Assembly: GCF_900111325.1 (NCBI RefSeq)
Contig: NZ_FOGW01000008.1
Coordinates: 62,001-126,000 of the forward strand
Direction of reading: 5' to 3'
Length of the DNA: 64,000 nt
DNA from: Lachnobacterium bovis
Lineage (GTDB): Bacteria > Bacillota > Clostridia > Lachnospirales > Lachnospiraceae
Shown here: positions 36,681 through 46,325 of the stretch, one piece after another
Position numbering within the stretch: position 1 is the first letter of the stretch
How the letters are laid out: every line of letters begins with the position of its first letter
Notes under the pieces: model-generated
Databases searched by the model: none
The model's input: only the letters and a program-made list of their open reading frames with translations
Told to the model about the DNA's origin: nothing
Translations under genes and position numbers: made by a program

Positions 36681-37487
36681 ATGGGAGAATTAATTTTATG
36701 TACTAGCTTGCTAGCTAAAGTTCCTTATTTTTGGGAAAATGTTTCAGAAAATGTATATAGTTTAGAAGAATTGGTATATTTAATCAAAAAAAATGTTTTT
36801 TTGGTTGACAAAACAATGATTTCGGAAGAATTGTGTACGTGGATTGAAATGGAAATAGGGGATAAATTATTAGCAGATGAATTAAGACAAGATTTAAAGA
36901 AAAATAATAGAGTATCAAGCTTTGTTAATATTTTATTAGATAGAGTTGGATATTTATCAGCCTCTGAAAATGATAATATAGTAAAGTTATTAATTGAGTT
37001 AGAAACAAAATCTGAACTTGAAGTTGAAAAATTAAAAGCAGATCAGCTATTAAAATCGGATAAAATCTTAAGGAGCATAAAAAATTATTATAAATTGCTT
37101 TCCTATACCGGAAAGAGACAAATGGATGATCGATTTATTGGGAATATTTGGCATAATTTAGGAAGCGCATATGCAAGATTATTTCAATTTAATGAAGCTA
37201 TTGATTGTTTTTTAAAGGCATATTCTTTGACTGCAAATTTAAATTCACTAAAAATGAGTTTGTATGCAGCTTTTTGTGAAAAAAATGAAAAGAAATTCTA
37301 TGAAATAGCCGAAGAATATGATGTAGACACAGTCATTTTGTCTGAAATTAAAAAAAATGTTGAAGATTTTTATTTAAATGATAGTTCAGATTTGGTTTTT
37401 ACTGAAAAAAATAGTAAGAAAAAGGAAGAAAATGTTAAGAATTTAATTTTGGAGTTAAAAAAGGAATATAAAAAATTATGTAGCTGA
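36681..37487 (+). CDS. Uncharacterised TPR protein of the DUF5716 cluster
   Basis: This 268-residue soluble protein has no recognised family name. A TPR-like repeat pair lies at about 145-215, seen as NIWHNLGSAYARLFQFNEAIDCF followed by LKAYSLT. The N-terminal 130 residues are helical, and the last 40 are Lys/Glu-rich and probably coiled. AAGGAAG precedes the ATG. It lies 93 bases after DUF5716 and 16 bases before the membrane coiled-coil gene, so an adaptor between the two is plausible (inference). Confidence 0.75.
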   Translation: MGELILCTSLLAKVPYFWENVSENVYSLEELVYLIKKNVFLVDKTMISEELCTWIEMEIGDKLLADELRQDLKKNNRVSSFVNILLDRVGYLSASENDNIVKLLIELETKSELEVEKLKADQLLKSDKILRSIKNYYKLLSYTGKRQMDDRFIGNIWHNLGSAYARLFQFNEAIDCFLKAYSLTANLNSLKMSLYAAFCEKNEKKFYEIAEEYDVDTVILSEIKKNVEDFYLNDSSDLVFTEKNSKKKEENVKNLILELKKEYKKLCS

Positions 37488-37503
37488 CAAGGGGTTGAAG
37501 AAA

Positions 37504-39690
37504 ATGTTGTTTAAAAAAAGCAAAAGGAACAAAGCGAACATTCAAGTTGATGATAGCACTAGAAGTTCATCTAAAGATGTCAAACAATATGTAGTAGATC
37601 AATGTGAGCATATGATAGAAATTGCAAAAGATATAATTGATACAAGAGATGAATTAAAAGTTGTATCGTCATATTTAAAAGACGTAGAGGAGTTTGAAAA
37701 ATTACCAAAAGAAAAAAAAGAGCCAATAGAAGAAGCAGCTAAATCTATTGTAAAGTTGTATAATACAAAAGATGAAATTTTAAAGAAGAAACATGATTTA
37801 CCAGAAGAAAGATTTCAGGAATTTAAATCTAACGAAGAAGAGATCCCAAAAGCAATAAAACGTTTGCAGAATAATGAAGCATTTCAAGATTCGGCAAAAA
37901 AAGATATGAATTATTTAGAAGGCGAAAAAATAAGATGGCGTGATATAGAAGAATGTAGTATCAAAGAGCAAAGAACACTAAGATATTTATCAGTTTTTTT
38001 GACTGTGATATTTGGAGTAATACTTATTGTTCTTGCGGTGTCTTATTTTTCATTGTATATGGATGTGCAAAAATATATGATACTTTCAGGCTTTATTGCA
38101 GTTTTATCGGTGGGATATATTATAATTCGTTTTCAAGATACAACTACTAATATTAGAAAATCGAAGGTAAATACGAAGCAAGCCATTATTCTTGAAAATA
38201 GAGCTAAATTAAAATATGTTAATGCGACAAATGCTGTTAGATTTTCTAGAGAAAAATATAAAGTTAAAAATTCGTATGAATTTTTATATCTGTGGGAACA
38301 ATACAATGCAATTTGCAAAGAAAGAAAGCAAATTAAAGAAATAAAAGATGATTTAATATACTATACAGAAAAATTACATGATTTAATAGAAGATTTAGAT
38401 TTAACAGATCCAGAATTTTGGAATAAATACTTTGAATCTTTTGCAGAAAAAAAAGAGATGATAGAAATTAAGCATAGTTTGGTCAACAGACGTTCTAAAT
38501 TAAAACAATCTATTGAATACAATAAAAATGCAGTTGATATTATAAAAAAGGACGTTGATTCAAAGGTCGCTCAGATGGGACAAAATTCAATTTTTATTGG
38601 TGATATAATTGATCAAATTAATAATATGCTTAATGAAGATAACACTGATGGTGCAATAAAAGTAAGTAAATTAAAACAAGAAAAAAGCAAGTTAATCAGT
38701 AAAACTTCTACAAAAGAACAAGAGAATGCTCCTGAAAAAACAGCTGAAAAAGGTGCCCCAAAAGAAGAGTTTAAAGATTTGATAGGTGTTGATTCAGAAG
38801 AGTTTATTGATAATTTTAAAAATACGAGAGAACAGGCAAAAGAAAAAACGGCTGAAAGTATAAAAATGGCAAAGAATTCTGCATATAGCCGATATGAAAA
38901 CAGTGATTTTATGGAGCTAGCAGATGAAATTGACAGAATCAATGAGTTTGATAAAGATCAGTTTGTTTCGAAAACTGCTAGTGAAGGAATTTATGATGCT
39001 GTAAATCGAGCAACAAGTGAATTACGTGAAATAAAAGAAATAAAGCAAAAAGAGAAGGATAAGATAAAGGAAGAAAAAAGACAAAAAGAACTTCAAAGAA
39101 TTGAAAAAGAAAGAAAAGAACGTGAAGCTCGAATTGCTGAAGAGAAGCGTCGTGAAAAAGAAGAAAAACAACGAGAAATCGAAAAAAGATTAAGAGAACA
39201 AGAAGAAGCAAGGAAAATAGAAGAGTTACAAAAAGATGCAAAAGAATTACGTGATCATGCTGTTGAAAAATTTTCAAACGATAAAAATAATAAAACAGTA
39301 AAATCAGAAACAAATATCATAGAGACTTTTAAAAATGAAAAGAATAAAATGACAAAAAATAAAGATGAACAACAAGAAAATAATAATGATCATGCTAAGA
39401 AAGAACAACCAAAGGTTATGACACAAGCTGATATTTTGGCAGCTCGAGTTAGGGCAAATAAAGAAATTGACATGAGAAAGAAATTAAAAGCTCAGGAACA
39501 GGCCAAAAAGCATCTTCAGGAAGAACAAGAAAGACAGCGTGAACAAGAAGAACAAGAAAAAATAGAAGAAGCTAAAAATCCAAGGAGACGTGCAGCAATA
39601 GAGGAATTAGTTGTGGATGTGCCATGGAATCCTAATATTTCTGGACTTGAGCAAGCAAGAAGAAGAGATAAGCCAAAAACGGTTGTTTAA
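37504..39690 (+). CDS. Membrane protein with long charged coiled coils
   Basis: This 728-residue protein is unnamed. The N-terminal 150 residues are helical and charged. Two close membrane helices follow (about 160-182 and 189-208). Several coiled coils come next, including an uninterrupted Lys/Glu/Arg helix at about 515-590, then polar linkers and a conserved-looking tail with VDVPWNPNISGLEQARRR. Both long parts are probably cytoplasmic, making a membrane-tethered scaffold. ATG 37504 is nine bases after AAGGGG; the TTG at 37495 abuts it. It ends the four-gene cluster, with no clear terminator before the MATE gene. Confidence 0.75.
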   Translation: MLFKKSKRNKANIQVDDSTRSSSKDVKQYVVDQCEHMIEIAKDIIDTRDELKVVSSYLKDVEEFEKLPKEKKEPIEEAAKSIVKLYNTKDEILKKKHDLPEERFQEFKSNEEEIPKAIKRLQNNEAFQDSAKKDMNYLEGEKIRWRDIEECSIKEQRTLRYLSVFLTVIFGVILIVLAVSYFSLYMDVQKYMILSGFIAVLSVGYIIIRFQDTTTNIRKSKVNTKQAIILENRAKLKYVNATNAVRFSREKYKVKNSYEFLYLWEQYNAICKERKQIKEIKDDLIYYTEKLHDLIEDLDLTDPEFWNKYFESFAEKKEMIEIKHSLVNRRSKLKQSIEYNKNAVDIIKKDVDSKVAQMGQNSIFIGDIIDQINNMLNEDNTDGAIKVSKLKQEKSKLISKTSTKEQENAPEKTAEKGAPKEEFKDLIGVDSEEFIDNFKNTREQAKEKTAESIKMAKNSAYSRYENSDFMELADEIDRINEFDKDQFVSKTASEGIYDAVNRATSELREIKEIKQKEKDKIKEEKRQKELQRIEKERKEREARIAEEKRREKEEKQREIEKRLREQEEARKIEELQKDAKELRDHAVEKFSNDKNNKTVKSETNIIETFKNEKNKMTKNKDEQQENNNDHAKKEQPKVMTQADILAARVRANKEIDMRKKLKAQEQAKKHLQEEQERQREQEEQEKIEEAKNPRRRAAIEELVVDVPWNPNISGLEQARRRDKPKTVV

Positions 39691-39775
39691 AAATTTTCAT
39701 AAATGTAAGATAAATAAATATCGTATTAAATAATATTAAAATACTGTTGCTTCCCTATGAAGACACTTGTAAATA

Positions 39776-39784
39776 TGTTATACT
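39776..39784 (+). promoter_or_regulatory. Possible extended -10 promoter of the MATE gene
   Basis: TGTTATACT is an extended -10 (TGn then TATACT) located 38 bases upstream of the start codon. No good -35 is visible. Confidence 0.4.
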
Positions 39785-39821
39785 GTTTTTTGCTAAAAAA
39801 GTGTTTTTGTTGAGGTGTAAA

Positions 39822-41186
39822 ATGGAAGTTAATAAAAAAAATGATATTACCACAGGAGTTATTTGGAAACAAATTTTAATTTTTTTCTTTCCAATATTAA
39901 TAGGAGCCTTTTTTCAAACACTATACAATACAGTAGATGCTTCGATAGTTGGTCGATCTGCTGGAGCAAGAGCTCTTGCTAGTGTAGGTGGTTCCTCAGG
40001 ACAAATATTAAATTTTGTTTTTACTTTTTTCATGGGGTTAGCAACAGGTGCAACAGTAATTATTGCACAATATTTTGGCGCAAAAGAATATGATAGAGTA
40101 GATGATGCATTACATACTGCATATACTTTTGCTGTCGTTGGAGGATTAGCCCTTGGAGCAATCGGTTTCTTTGCAGTAAAACCATTTTTGGTTCTGTTAA
40201 GAACACCAGATAATCTAATGGCTAATTCTGTTTTATATGTAAGAACGTTATTTGTTGGATTAGTGTTTACATTGATATACAATATTGGTTCTGGTATTTT
40301 GCGCGCAATTGGAGATTCTAAACGTCCTTTGTATATTTTAATTGCATGTTGTGGTTTAAATATTGCATTAGATGTACTTTTTGTTGTAAAATTAAAACTA
40401 GGTGTTTTTGGTGCAGGACTTGCGACAGATATTTCACAGGCATTTAGTGCATTTCTAATAACATACCTATTAATGAAAAAGACGCCTAATATGAAATTGT
40501 CTATGAAAAGAATGCATATTAATTTTAATACTTTAGGTTTGATTTTAAAAATAGGATTACCTACAGCAATAGCCGGAAGTATGTTTTCGGTTTCGAATAT
40601 GATAGTACAGACATCTCTTAATCAGATGGGAGTAAGCGTAGTTGCAGCTTGGACAGCGTATGGACGAGTAGATGCATTGTGGTGGATGGTCAATCAAGCA
40701 TTTTCAGTATCAATAACAACATTTGTTGGACAAAATTACGGTGCTGGATTGCCAGATAGAATAAAAAAAGCAACTCGCCAGGTTATTTTTATGGAAGTAT
40801 GTACAGGCATAGTATTATCCATTGGTTTTATAACTTTAGCTCCGGTATTGTTAAGGATGTTTGCTGATGGTGGAAAAGTTATTGAAGTTGGAGTTTCGAT
40901 TTCAAAAATTTTAGCACCATTTTATAGCGTGTTTGCTATTGCAGAAATTTTATCTGCAACACTTAGAGCAGAAAATTATGTAATGGTTTCTACGATTGCT
41001 AATTTATTAGGAATATGTGCATTTAGAGCAGTTTGGGTAAAATTTATTGTACCAGGTGGTTCATTGCAGGAAATATTAAGTTGTTATCCTATAAGTTGGA
41101 CTCTTGTTTCAATACTTGTATTGATTTACTTTTTAATTATGCAACCAAGAATTCTTAAAAAAATATACCATAATGATAATAGGTAA
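39822..41186 (+). CDS. MATE family efflux transporter
   Basis: This 454-residue membrane protein has about twelve predicted helices in two MATE halves. Typical features are FFPILIGAFFQTLYNTVDASIVGR near the start and FVGQNYGAG in the second half. MATE proteins export drugs or metabolites with sodium or protons; the substrate here is unknown. ATG 39822 follows GAGGTG, and a longer in-frame extension from 39747 overlaps the promoter region and reads as non-protein-like sequence. It is next to the DUF5716 cluster but probably independent. Confidence 0.9.
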   Translation: MEVNKKNDITTGVIWKQILIFFFPILIGAFFQTLYNTVDASIVGRSAGARALASVGGSSGQILNFVFTFFMGLATGATVIIAQYFGAKEYDRVDDALHTAYTFAVVGGLALGAIGFFAVKPFLVLLRTPDNLMANSVLYVRTLFVGLVFTLIYNIGSGILRAIGDSKRPLYILIACCGLNIALDVLFVVKLKLGVFGAGLATDISQAFSAFLITYLLMKKTPNMKLSMKRMHINFNTLGLILKIGLPTAIAGSMFSVSNMIVQTSLNQMGVSVVAAWTAYGRVDALWWMVNQAFSVSITTFVGQNYGAGLPDRIKKATRQVIFMEVCTGIVLSIGFITLAPVLLRMFADGGKVIEVGVSISKILAPFYSVFAIAEILSATLRAENYVMVSTIANLLGICAFRAVWVKFIVPGGSLQEILSCYPISWTLVSILVLIYFLIMQPRILKKIYHNDNR

Positions 41187-41259
41187 AAATACATCTGTTA
41201 TTTACCATGTTATTATTATCTAAAATGGCATGAATATATATAAATAAAGGAGACTTAAA

Positions 41260-41871
41260 ATGAAATATAAGAATATTGTATTTGATATGGGAAATGTTTT
41301 AGTAAAATATGATTCAGATGCAGCAGCAAGACAATTTACTGATGATGAAAAAATTATCAGAGAGGTTAGATTAATCATATTTAACTCAATTGAATGGGAA
41401 ATGCTTGATGGTGGTCTAATCACAGAGGAGAAAGCTCTTCAAAGAATGTTAGATCGTTTTGAAACTGATGAAGCTAGAGAAGTCGGCAGAAAAAGTTTTG
41501 AAACATGGAATAAAGTATGTATGCAACCAAACAATGAAATGGGTGAAGTGGTTAGAGCATTAAAAGATAAGGGACATAATGTATATATCTTGTCAAATGC
41601 AAGTGCACGTTTACCTAAAATGTATAAGGAAGTTATACCTAATGCAGATTTATTTGATGGTGTATTCTATTCTGCACCAGAAAAATTATTAAAACCACAA
41701 AGAGAAATTTACGTTAGATTTTTTGAAAAATTTAATCTAGATCCATCAACATGTTTATTTATTGACGATTTAGAAGATAATATCACAGCATCAAAAGCAG
41801 CTGGAATGGACGGTTATTGCTATGCTGATGGTGATATCAATAAGTTAAAAAAATTCTTAGAATTAAATTAA
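41260..41871 (+). CDS. HAD family phosphatase (YihX-like)
   Basis: This 203-residue HAD hydrolase of subfamily IA has motif I FDMGNVLV with the nucleophile Asp, motif II ILSNAS, motif III lysine in LLKPQREIY, and motif IV FIDDLEDN. Position +2 of motif I is Gly, as in E. coli YihX, a glucose-1-phosphatase. The substrate cannot be assigned. AAAGGAG precedes the ATG, and an unusually long terminator follows. Confidence 0.9.
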   Translation: MKYKNIVFDMGNVLVKYDSDAAARQFTDDEKIIREVRLIIFNSIEWEMLDGGLITEEKALQRMLDRFETDEAREVGRKSFETWNKVCMQPNNEMGEVVRALKDKGHNVYILSNASARLPKMYKEVIPNADLFDGVFYSAPEKLLKPQREIYVRFFEKFNLDPSTCLFIDDLEDNITASKAAGMDGYCYADGDINKLKKFLELN

Positions 41872-41885
41872 AAATATAAAACTAC

Positions 41886-41974
41886 AAATCCTGTTTTTAC
41901 AAGACAAGATATCGCGCTAAAATGCCTCAGTTTTAGCCTTGATATTAAGTAAACTGTAAGAACAGGATTTTTTT
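41886..41974 (+). terminator. Long nested terminator after the HAD gene
   Basis: AAATCCTGTTTTTACA (41886-41901) pairs with TGTAAGAACAGGATTT over 16 bases (one G-U pair), followed by a T run. Inside are a second stem, GATATC with GATATT, and a third, GCTAAAA with TTTTAGC (41916-41937). The structure is larger than needed for termination. Confidence 0.8.
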
Positions 41975-42250
41975 CTTGAAAAAATATATAAAATAAATAA
42001 AATTGCAAGAAATATAAAATAAACTTGCAAAACACATTTTTTTAATATGAATTACTTATAAAAGATAGACAATATATTAGGACGAAATGTTGATAATTAG
42101 GTAAAAACATAAAAAAATAATATGTATAAAAAAGCATCAATGAATATTTGAAAAGATAAAAATTCAAAAACCAATTGACGATAATGTCCTTTTATAGTAA
42201 ACTAATATAAGAAAAATCACGTAGTCAGAGACTAGGAAGGAAACAAAATA
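41975..42250 (+). promoter_or_regulatory. Leader of the SLC1 symporter gene, AT-rich
   Basis: No gene is visible in this stretch. A possible promoter is TTGACG (42175-42180) with TAAACT (42198-42203), spaced 17 bases. An AGGAAGG ribosome-binding site precedes the ATG at 42251. The rest is AT-rich without an evident riboswitch. Confidence 0.4.
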
Positions 42251-43546
42251 ATGAATACTAATACAAGTGTTAATTCATCTAAGAAAAAAGGAAAAAAACT
42301 ATCGCTTGCAATGCAAATATTTATAGCTTTAGTTTTAGCTATTGTATGTGGTTTAGCATGTGGTAAGAATGCAGGTTTTGCAGAGACATACATTCAACCA
42401 TTTGGTACTATTTTCTTGAATTTAGTTAAGTTTATTGTAGGACCTATCGTTCTATTTTCTATAATGGCAGGCGTTGTTTCAATGAGAGATATTAAAAAAG
42501 TAGGTGCCGTTGGCGGACTAACTCTTTTATATTATTTTTGTACAACAGCTTTTGCAACAGCAATTGGTTTGGGAGTAGCTAATATCTTTTCAGGGGCATT
42601 TCCATTAATATCACCCAAAGGTGTTACATATGCAGCTCAAAAAGGTCAGTCTGTAATGGATACAATTGTTAATATTTTTCCATCAAACTTTTTAGCTCCT
42701 ATTACTGAAGCTAATATGTTACAAGTAATTGTTATGGCATTGATTCTCGGTTTTGCAGTTATTCTTTCAGGAGAAAAAGCACAACCAGCTATAAAAGCAA
42801 TAGAGATTGCAAATGACATTTTCATGAAAGCTATGGAAATGATTCTAAAATTATCTCCAATTGGTGTATTTTGTTTATTAATGCCTGTAGTTGCTAAAAA
42901 CGGTCCAACAATTATCGGTTCTTTAGCAATGGTATTATTAGCAGCATATGTTGCTTATATTCTTCATGCAATTATTGTTTATTCAGTAGCAGTTGGTACA
43001 TTAGGTGGAACAAGCCCAATTAAATTTTTCAAAGGTATGATGCCTGCAATTTTATTCGCATTTTCAAGTGCATCATCAGTAGGTACATTACCACTTAACT
43101 TAGAATGTACAAAAGAAATTGGTGTAAAAGAAGAAGTTTCATCATTCGTATTACCACTTGGTGCAACTATTAACATGGACGGAACAGCAATTTATCAAGG
43201 TGTTTGTGTAATATTTATTGCTTCATGTTTTGGAATTCACATGACACCAATGCAACTGCTTACAATTGTAGTAACAGCAACACTTGCTTCAATTGGTACA
43301 GCTGGAGTTCCAGGAGCAGGTATGATAATGTTAGCTATGGTATTACAGTCAGTTGGTTTACCAATTGCAGGAATTGCTCTTGTGGCAGGTGTGGATCGTA
43401 TTTTTGATATGGGTAGAACAACAGTTAACATAACAGGTGATGCTTCATGCGCAGTTGTTGTATCAAATATCTTAAAAAATAAATTAGAATCATGGAATTC
43501 TACAGAGACACAGATGACAATGCATGAGTGTAATGAAGAAGCATAA
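42251..43546 (+). CDS. Dicarboxylate/amino acid:cation symporter (SLC1/DAACS)
   Basis: This 431-residue sodium- or proton-coupled symporter is of the glutamate/aspartate/serine transporter family. Signature elements are the serine-rich FSSASSVGTLP, GATINMDGTAIYQ (the NMDGT motif) and AGVPGAGMIMLAMVLQ in the second hairpin loop. About eight membrane helices plus two re-entrant loops fit the family. The substrate is not certain; acidic amino acids, dicarboxylates, or serine/threonine are possible. It is flanked by terminators and is monocistronic. Confidence 0.92.
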   Translation: MNTNTSVNSSKKKGKKLSLAMQIFIALVLAIVCGLACGKNAGFAETYIQPFGTIFLNLVKFIVGPIVLFSIMAGVVSMRDIKKVGAVGGLTLLYYFCTTAFATAIGLGVANIFSGAFPLISPKGVTYAAQKGQSVMDTIVNIFPSNFLAPITEANMLQVIVMALILGFAVILSGEKAQPAIKAIEIANDIFMKAMEMILKLSPIGVFCLLMPVVAKNGPTIIGSLAMVLLAAYVAYILHAIIVYSVAVGTLGGTSPIKFFKGMMPAILFAFSSASSVGTLPLNLECTKEIGVKEEVSSFVLPLGATINMDGTAIYQGVCVIFIASCFGIHMTPMQLLTIVVTATLASIGTAGVPGAGMIMLAMVLQSVGLPIAGIALVAGVDRIFDMGRTTVNITGDASCAVVVSNILKNKLESWNSTETQMTMHECNEEA

Positions 43547-43620
43547 GATAATAAGCGTAATGAATTTTAATTAAATTATTATATTATAAGAAACGAAAAA
43601 GACCGTACTTCGTAAAAATG

Positions 43621-43676
43621 TACCGACCTTCAAAAGTTAGACCAAAAATCTAACGATTGGAGGTCGGTATTTTTTG
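43621..43676 (+). terminator. Terminator of the symporter gene
   Basis: TACCGACCT pairs with AGGTCGGTA (43660-43668), followed by six T. The loop holds a second stem, GTTAGA with TCTAAC (43636-43653). Confidence 0.9.
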
Positions 43677-43725
43677 TGGTTTTATTGAGATTTGTATGAT
43701 GTTTTATAGTACAGTATAATATTTT

Positions 43726-44826
43726 TTATCTCATATAAAATTCTTCAATAGAATCTAGTCGAGCATGCATATTTTCGAGAAGTAAATCTAAAACAGTAAT
43801 TGCAGCCATTGATTCAACTACGACAACGGCTCTAGGAACAATAATAGGATCATGACGTCCCGTAATTGAAATTTCTATTTCATCGCCATCACATGTAATT
43901 GTCTGTTGCTTTGAGGCGATAGAAGGTGTTGGTTTAATAGCTGTTCTAAATATGATAGGACTTGAATCAGACATTCCACCTAAAATTCCGCCTGCATGAT
44001 TTGTTTTTTTAGAAATTTCATTATTAATTATACAAAAAGCATCATTATTATACGAACCAGTTGATTGTGCAACTTCAAATCCATCTCCGATTTCAAATCC
44101 TTTTACAGCACCAATAGAAAAAATTGCTTTAGCAAGTTGAGCATCTAATTTGTCAAAAACAGGTTCGCCGATACCAGCTGGCATTCCCTCGATTACACAT
44201 TCAATTATTCCACCAGCAGAATCCTTGTTTTCGATACATTTTGCTAAATAGGTATCTGCCTCTTCGTAAGCATTTCGATCAGGCATATATAATTTATTTT
44301 TGTTAATAAAATCTTTATCAAAATTAGCATAATCAATATTTATTCCGCCAATTGATTTGGTATAACAGAGTAGGTTAATACCTAGTTGATTTAAAATTTT
44401 GCTCGCAATTGCACCAGCAGCAACTCGACCGATAGTTTCGCGACCAGAAGAACGGCCACCACCTCTGTAATCACGAAAACCGTATTTCATGTCAAAGCCA
44501 AAATCAGCATGACCAGGACGATAATAGTTTGCAATTTGTGAATAATCTTTCGATTTTTGATTAGTATTTTCTACAATTAAAGAAATAGGTGTTCCGGTTG
44601 TTTGTCCCTTAAAAACACCAGATAAAATAGTTACTTTATCATCTTCTTTTCTTTGTGTTGTGATGTTTGATTGACCAGGTTTGCGTCTATCTAAAAATAC
44701 CTGAATGTCATCGCTAGAAAGCTCTAAGCCAGCTGGACATCCATCAATAACAACACCTAGACCTTTACCATGAGATTCGCCCCATGTTGTAATAGTGAAA
44801 TTTTTCCCAAAAATTGACCCTGCCAT
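43726..44826 (-). CDS. aroC: Chorismate synthase
   Basis: This is the final step of the shikimate pathway, converting EPSP to chorismate with reduced FMN. The 366-residue product has the family motifs GRSSGRETIGRVAAG, WGESHGKGLG near the start and GGMSDSSPIIFR. The family needs reduced flavin, and no flavin reductase domain is fused. The gene is on the minus strand, with AAGGAG upstream of the start, and is not next to other aro genes. Confidence 0.97.
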   Translation of the reverse strand: MAGSIFGKNFTITTWGESHGKGLGVVIDGCPAGLELSSDDIQVFLDRRKPGQSNITTQRKEDDKVTILSGVFKGQTTGTPISLIVENTNQKSKDYSQIANYYRPGHADFGFDMKYGFRDYRGGGRSSGRETIGRVAAGAIASKILNQLGINLLCYTKSIGGINIDYANFDKDFINKNKLYMPDRNAYEEADTYLAKCIENKDSAGGIIECVIEGMPAGIGEPVFDKLDAQLAKAIFSIGAVKGFEIGDGFEVAQSTGSYNNDAFCIINNEISKKTNHAGGILGGMSDSSPIIFRTAIKPTPSIASKQQTITCDGDEIEISITGRHDPIIVPRAVVVVESMAAITVLDLLLENMHARLDSIEEFYMR

Positions 44827-45059
44827 ATTAAAATCTCCTTTTATTAAAACTAACTATAATTATAACAAAAATAGAAATAAAAATGAATAAAAATAAAAAA
44901 TTATATTATGGTGTGGTAAAAATGGCGCAAAGGGTATATAATTAAACTTCAGTGGTTTCATTTTGGAAGAATATAATTTTATTTTTCTAAAGGTTCGTCT
45001 AACTGTGTTTTAGAAATTGAACTTAAGTTATCACAAGTAGAGAAAAAAGGAGATCAATA

Positions 45060-46220
45060 ATGGCAAAATACGAATTATTGAAGCAAGAAGGAAGAGCAAA
45101 ACGAGGCGTATTTCATACAACTCATGGAGATATTCAGACTCCAGTTTTTATGAATGTTGGTACTGTTGCTGCTATTAAGGGAGCAGTTTCAACAAATGAT
45201 TTAAAAAATATTAAATGTCAAGTGGAACTTTCTAATACTTATCATTTACATGTTAGAACAGGCGACAAACTTATAAAAGAAGTTGGTGGCTTACATAAAT
45301 TTATGAATTGGGATAGACCAATTTTAACAGATTCAGGCGGATTCCAGGTGTTTTCATTAGCACAACTTAGAAAAATCAAAGAAGAAGGTGTGTATTTTAA
45401 TTCACATATAGATGGCCGTAAAATTTTTATGGGACCAGAAGAAAGTATGCAAATTCAGTCTAACCTTGGCTCAACAATTGCCATGGCATTTGATGAATGC
45501 CCACCGGCATTAGCTGAAAGAAAGTACGTAATTGATTCAGTAGCAAGAACTACAAGATGGCTTGAAAGATGTAAAAAAGAGATGGCAAGACTTAACTCAC
45601 TTGAGGATACAGTTAATAAGGAACAATTATTATTTGGTATAAATCAAGGTGCTGTTTATGATGATATTCGTATTGATCACGCTAAAAGAATTTCAGAAAT
45701 GGATTTAGATGGATATGCGGTTGGTGGACTTGCAGTAGGAGAATCACATGAGCAAATGTATAGTGTGCTAGATGCGGTAGTGCCTCATTTACCAGTTAAT
45801 AAACCAACATATCTTATGGGAGTTGGTACTCCGGCCAACATTTTAGAAGGTGTAGAACGTGGAATTGATTTCTTTGATTGTGTATATCCAAGTAGAAATG
45901 GTCGTCACGGTCATGTTTATACAAATCAAGGCAAAATCAATTTGTTTAATAAGAAATATGAAAAGGATATGAGACCTATCGAAGAGGGATGTTCTTGTCC
46001 TGCTTGTCAGTCATATTCAAGAGCATATATTCGTCATTTATTGAAAGCAAAAGAGATGCTTGGAATGAGACTTTGCGTATTACATAATTTATATTTTTAT
46101 AACACTATGATGGAAGAAATTCGTACATCACTTGAAGAAGGTAGATTTAAAAGTTATAAAGAAGAAAAATTATACAATATGGGACAAATTAATCGTGAAA
46201 AAGAGCAAGAAAATAACTAA
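45060..46220 (+). CDS. tgt: tRNA-guanine transglycosylase
   Basis: This 386-residue enzyme exchanges G34 for preQ1 in tRNAs for Asp, Asn, His and Tyr. It has TDSGGFQVFSL, the nucleophile region FDCVYPSRNGRHGHVYT, and the zinc site CSCPACQSYSRAY followed by the distal HNLYFY histidine. The tgt-yajC order is conserved. AAGGAG precedes the ATG. The 233-base gap to aroC contains a TATAAT at 44972-44977 that may be its -10 box. Confidence 0.97.
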   Translation: MAKYELLKQEGRAKRGVFHTTHGDIQTPVFMNVGTVAAIKGAVSTNDLKNIKCQVELSNTYHLHVRTGDKLIKEVGGLHKFMNWDRPILTDSGGFQVFSLAQLRKIKEEGVYFNSHIDGRKIFMGPEESMQIQSNLGSTIAMAFDECPPALAERKYVIDSVARTTRWLERCKKEMARLNSLEDTVNKEQLLFGINQGAVYDDIRIDHAKRISEMDLDGYAVGGLAVGESHEQMYSVLDAVVPHLPVNKPTYLMGVGTPANILEGVERGIDFFDCVYPSRNGRHGHVYTNQGKINLFNKKYEKDMRPIEEGCSCPACQSYSRAYIRHLLKAKEMLGMRLCVLHNLYFYNTMMEEIRTSLEEGRFKSYKEEKLYNMGQINREKEQENN

Positions 46221-46325
46221 AAAAACTTGTATCCTTTTTAAAATTTGTGTAAAATGAATATGTATTTGTGTCTAGTCATATTTTATTATGAATAGAATTT
46301 AAAGGAAGCTTAGGAGGATAGATAT

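Noticed and set aside
38978..39313. A minus-strand Leu/Phe-rich open frame opposite the membrane coiled-coil gene.
   Set aside because: It is the antisense image of a Lys/Glu-rich coding stretch, with no ribosome-binding site or family resemblance.
39747..39821. A 25-residue N-terminal extension of the MATE transporter.
   Set aside because: It overlaps the likely -10 box TGTTATACT and lacks a ribosome-binding site; ATG 39822 has GAGGTG upstream.
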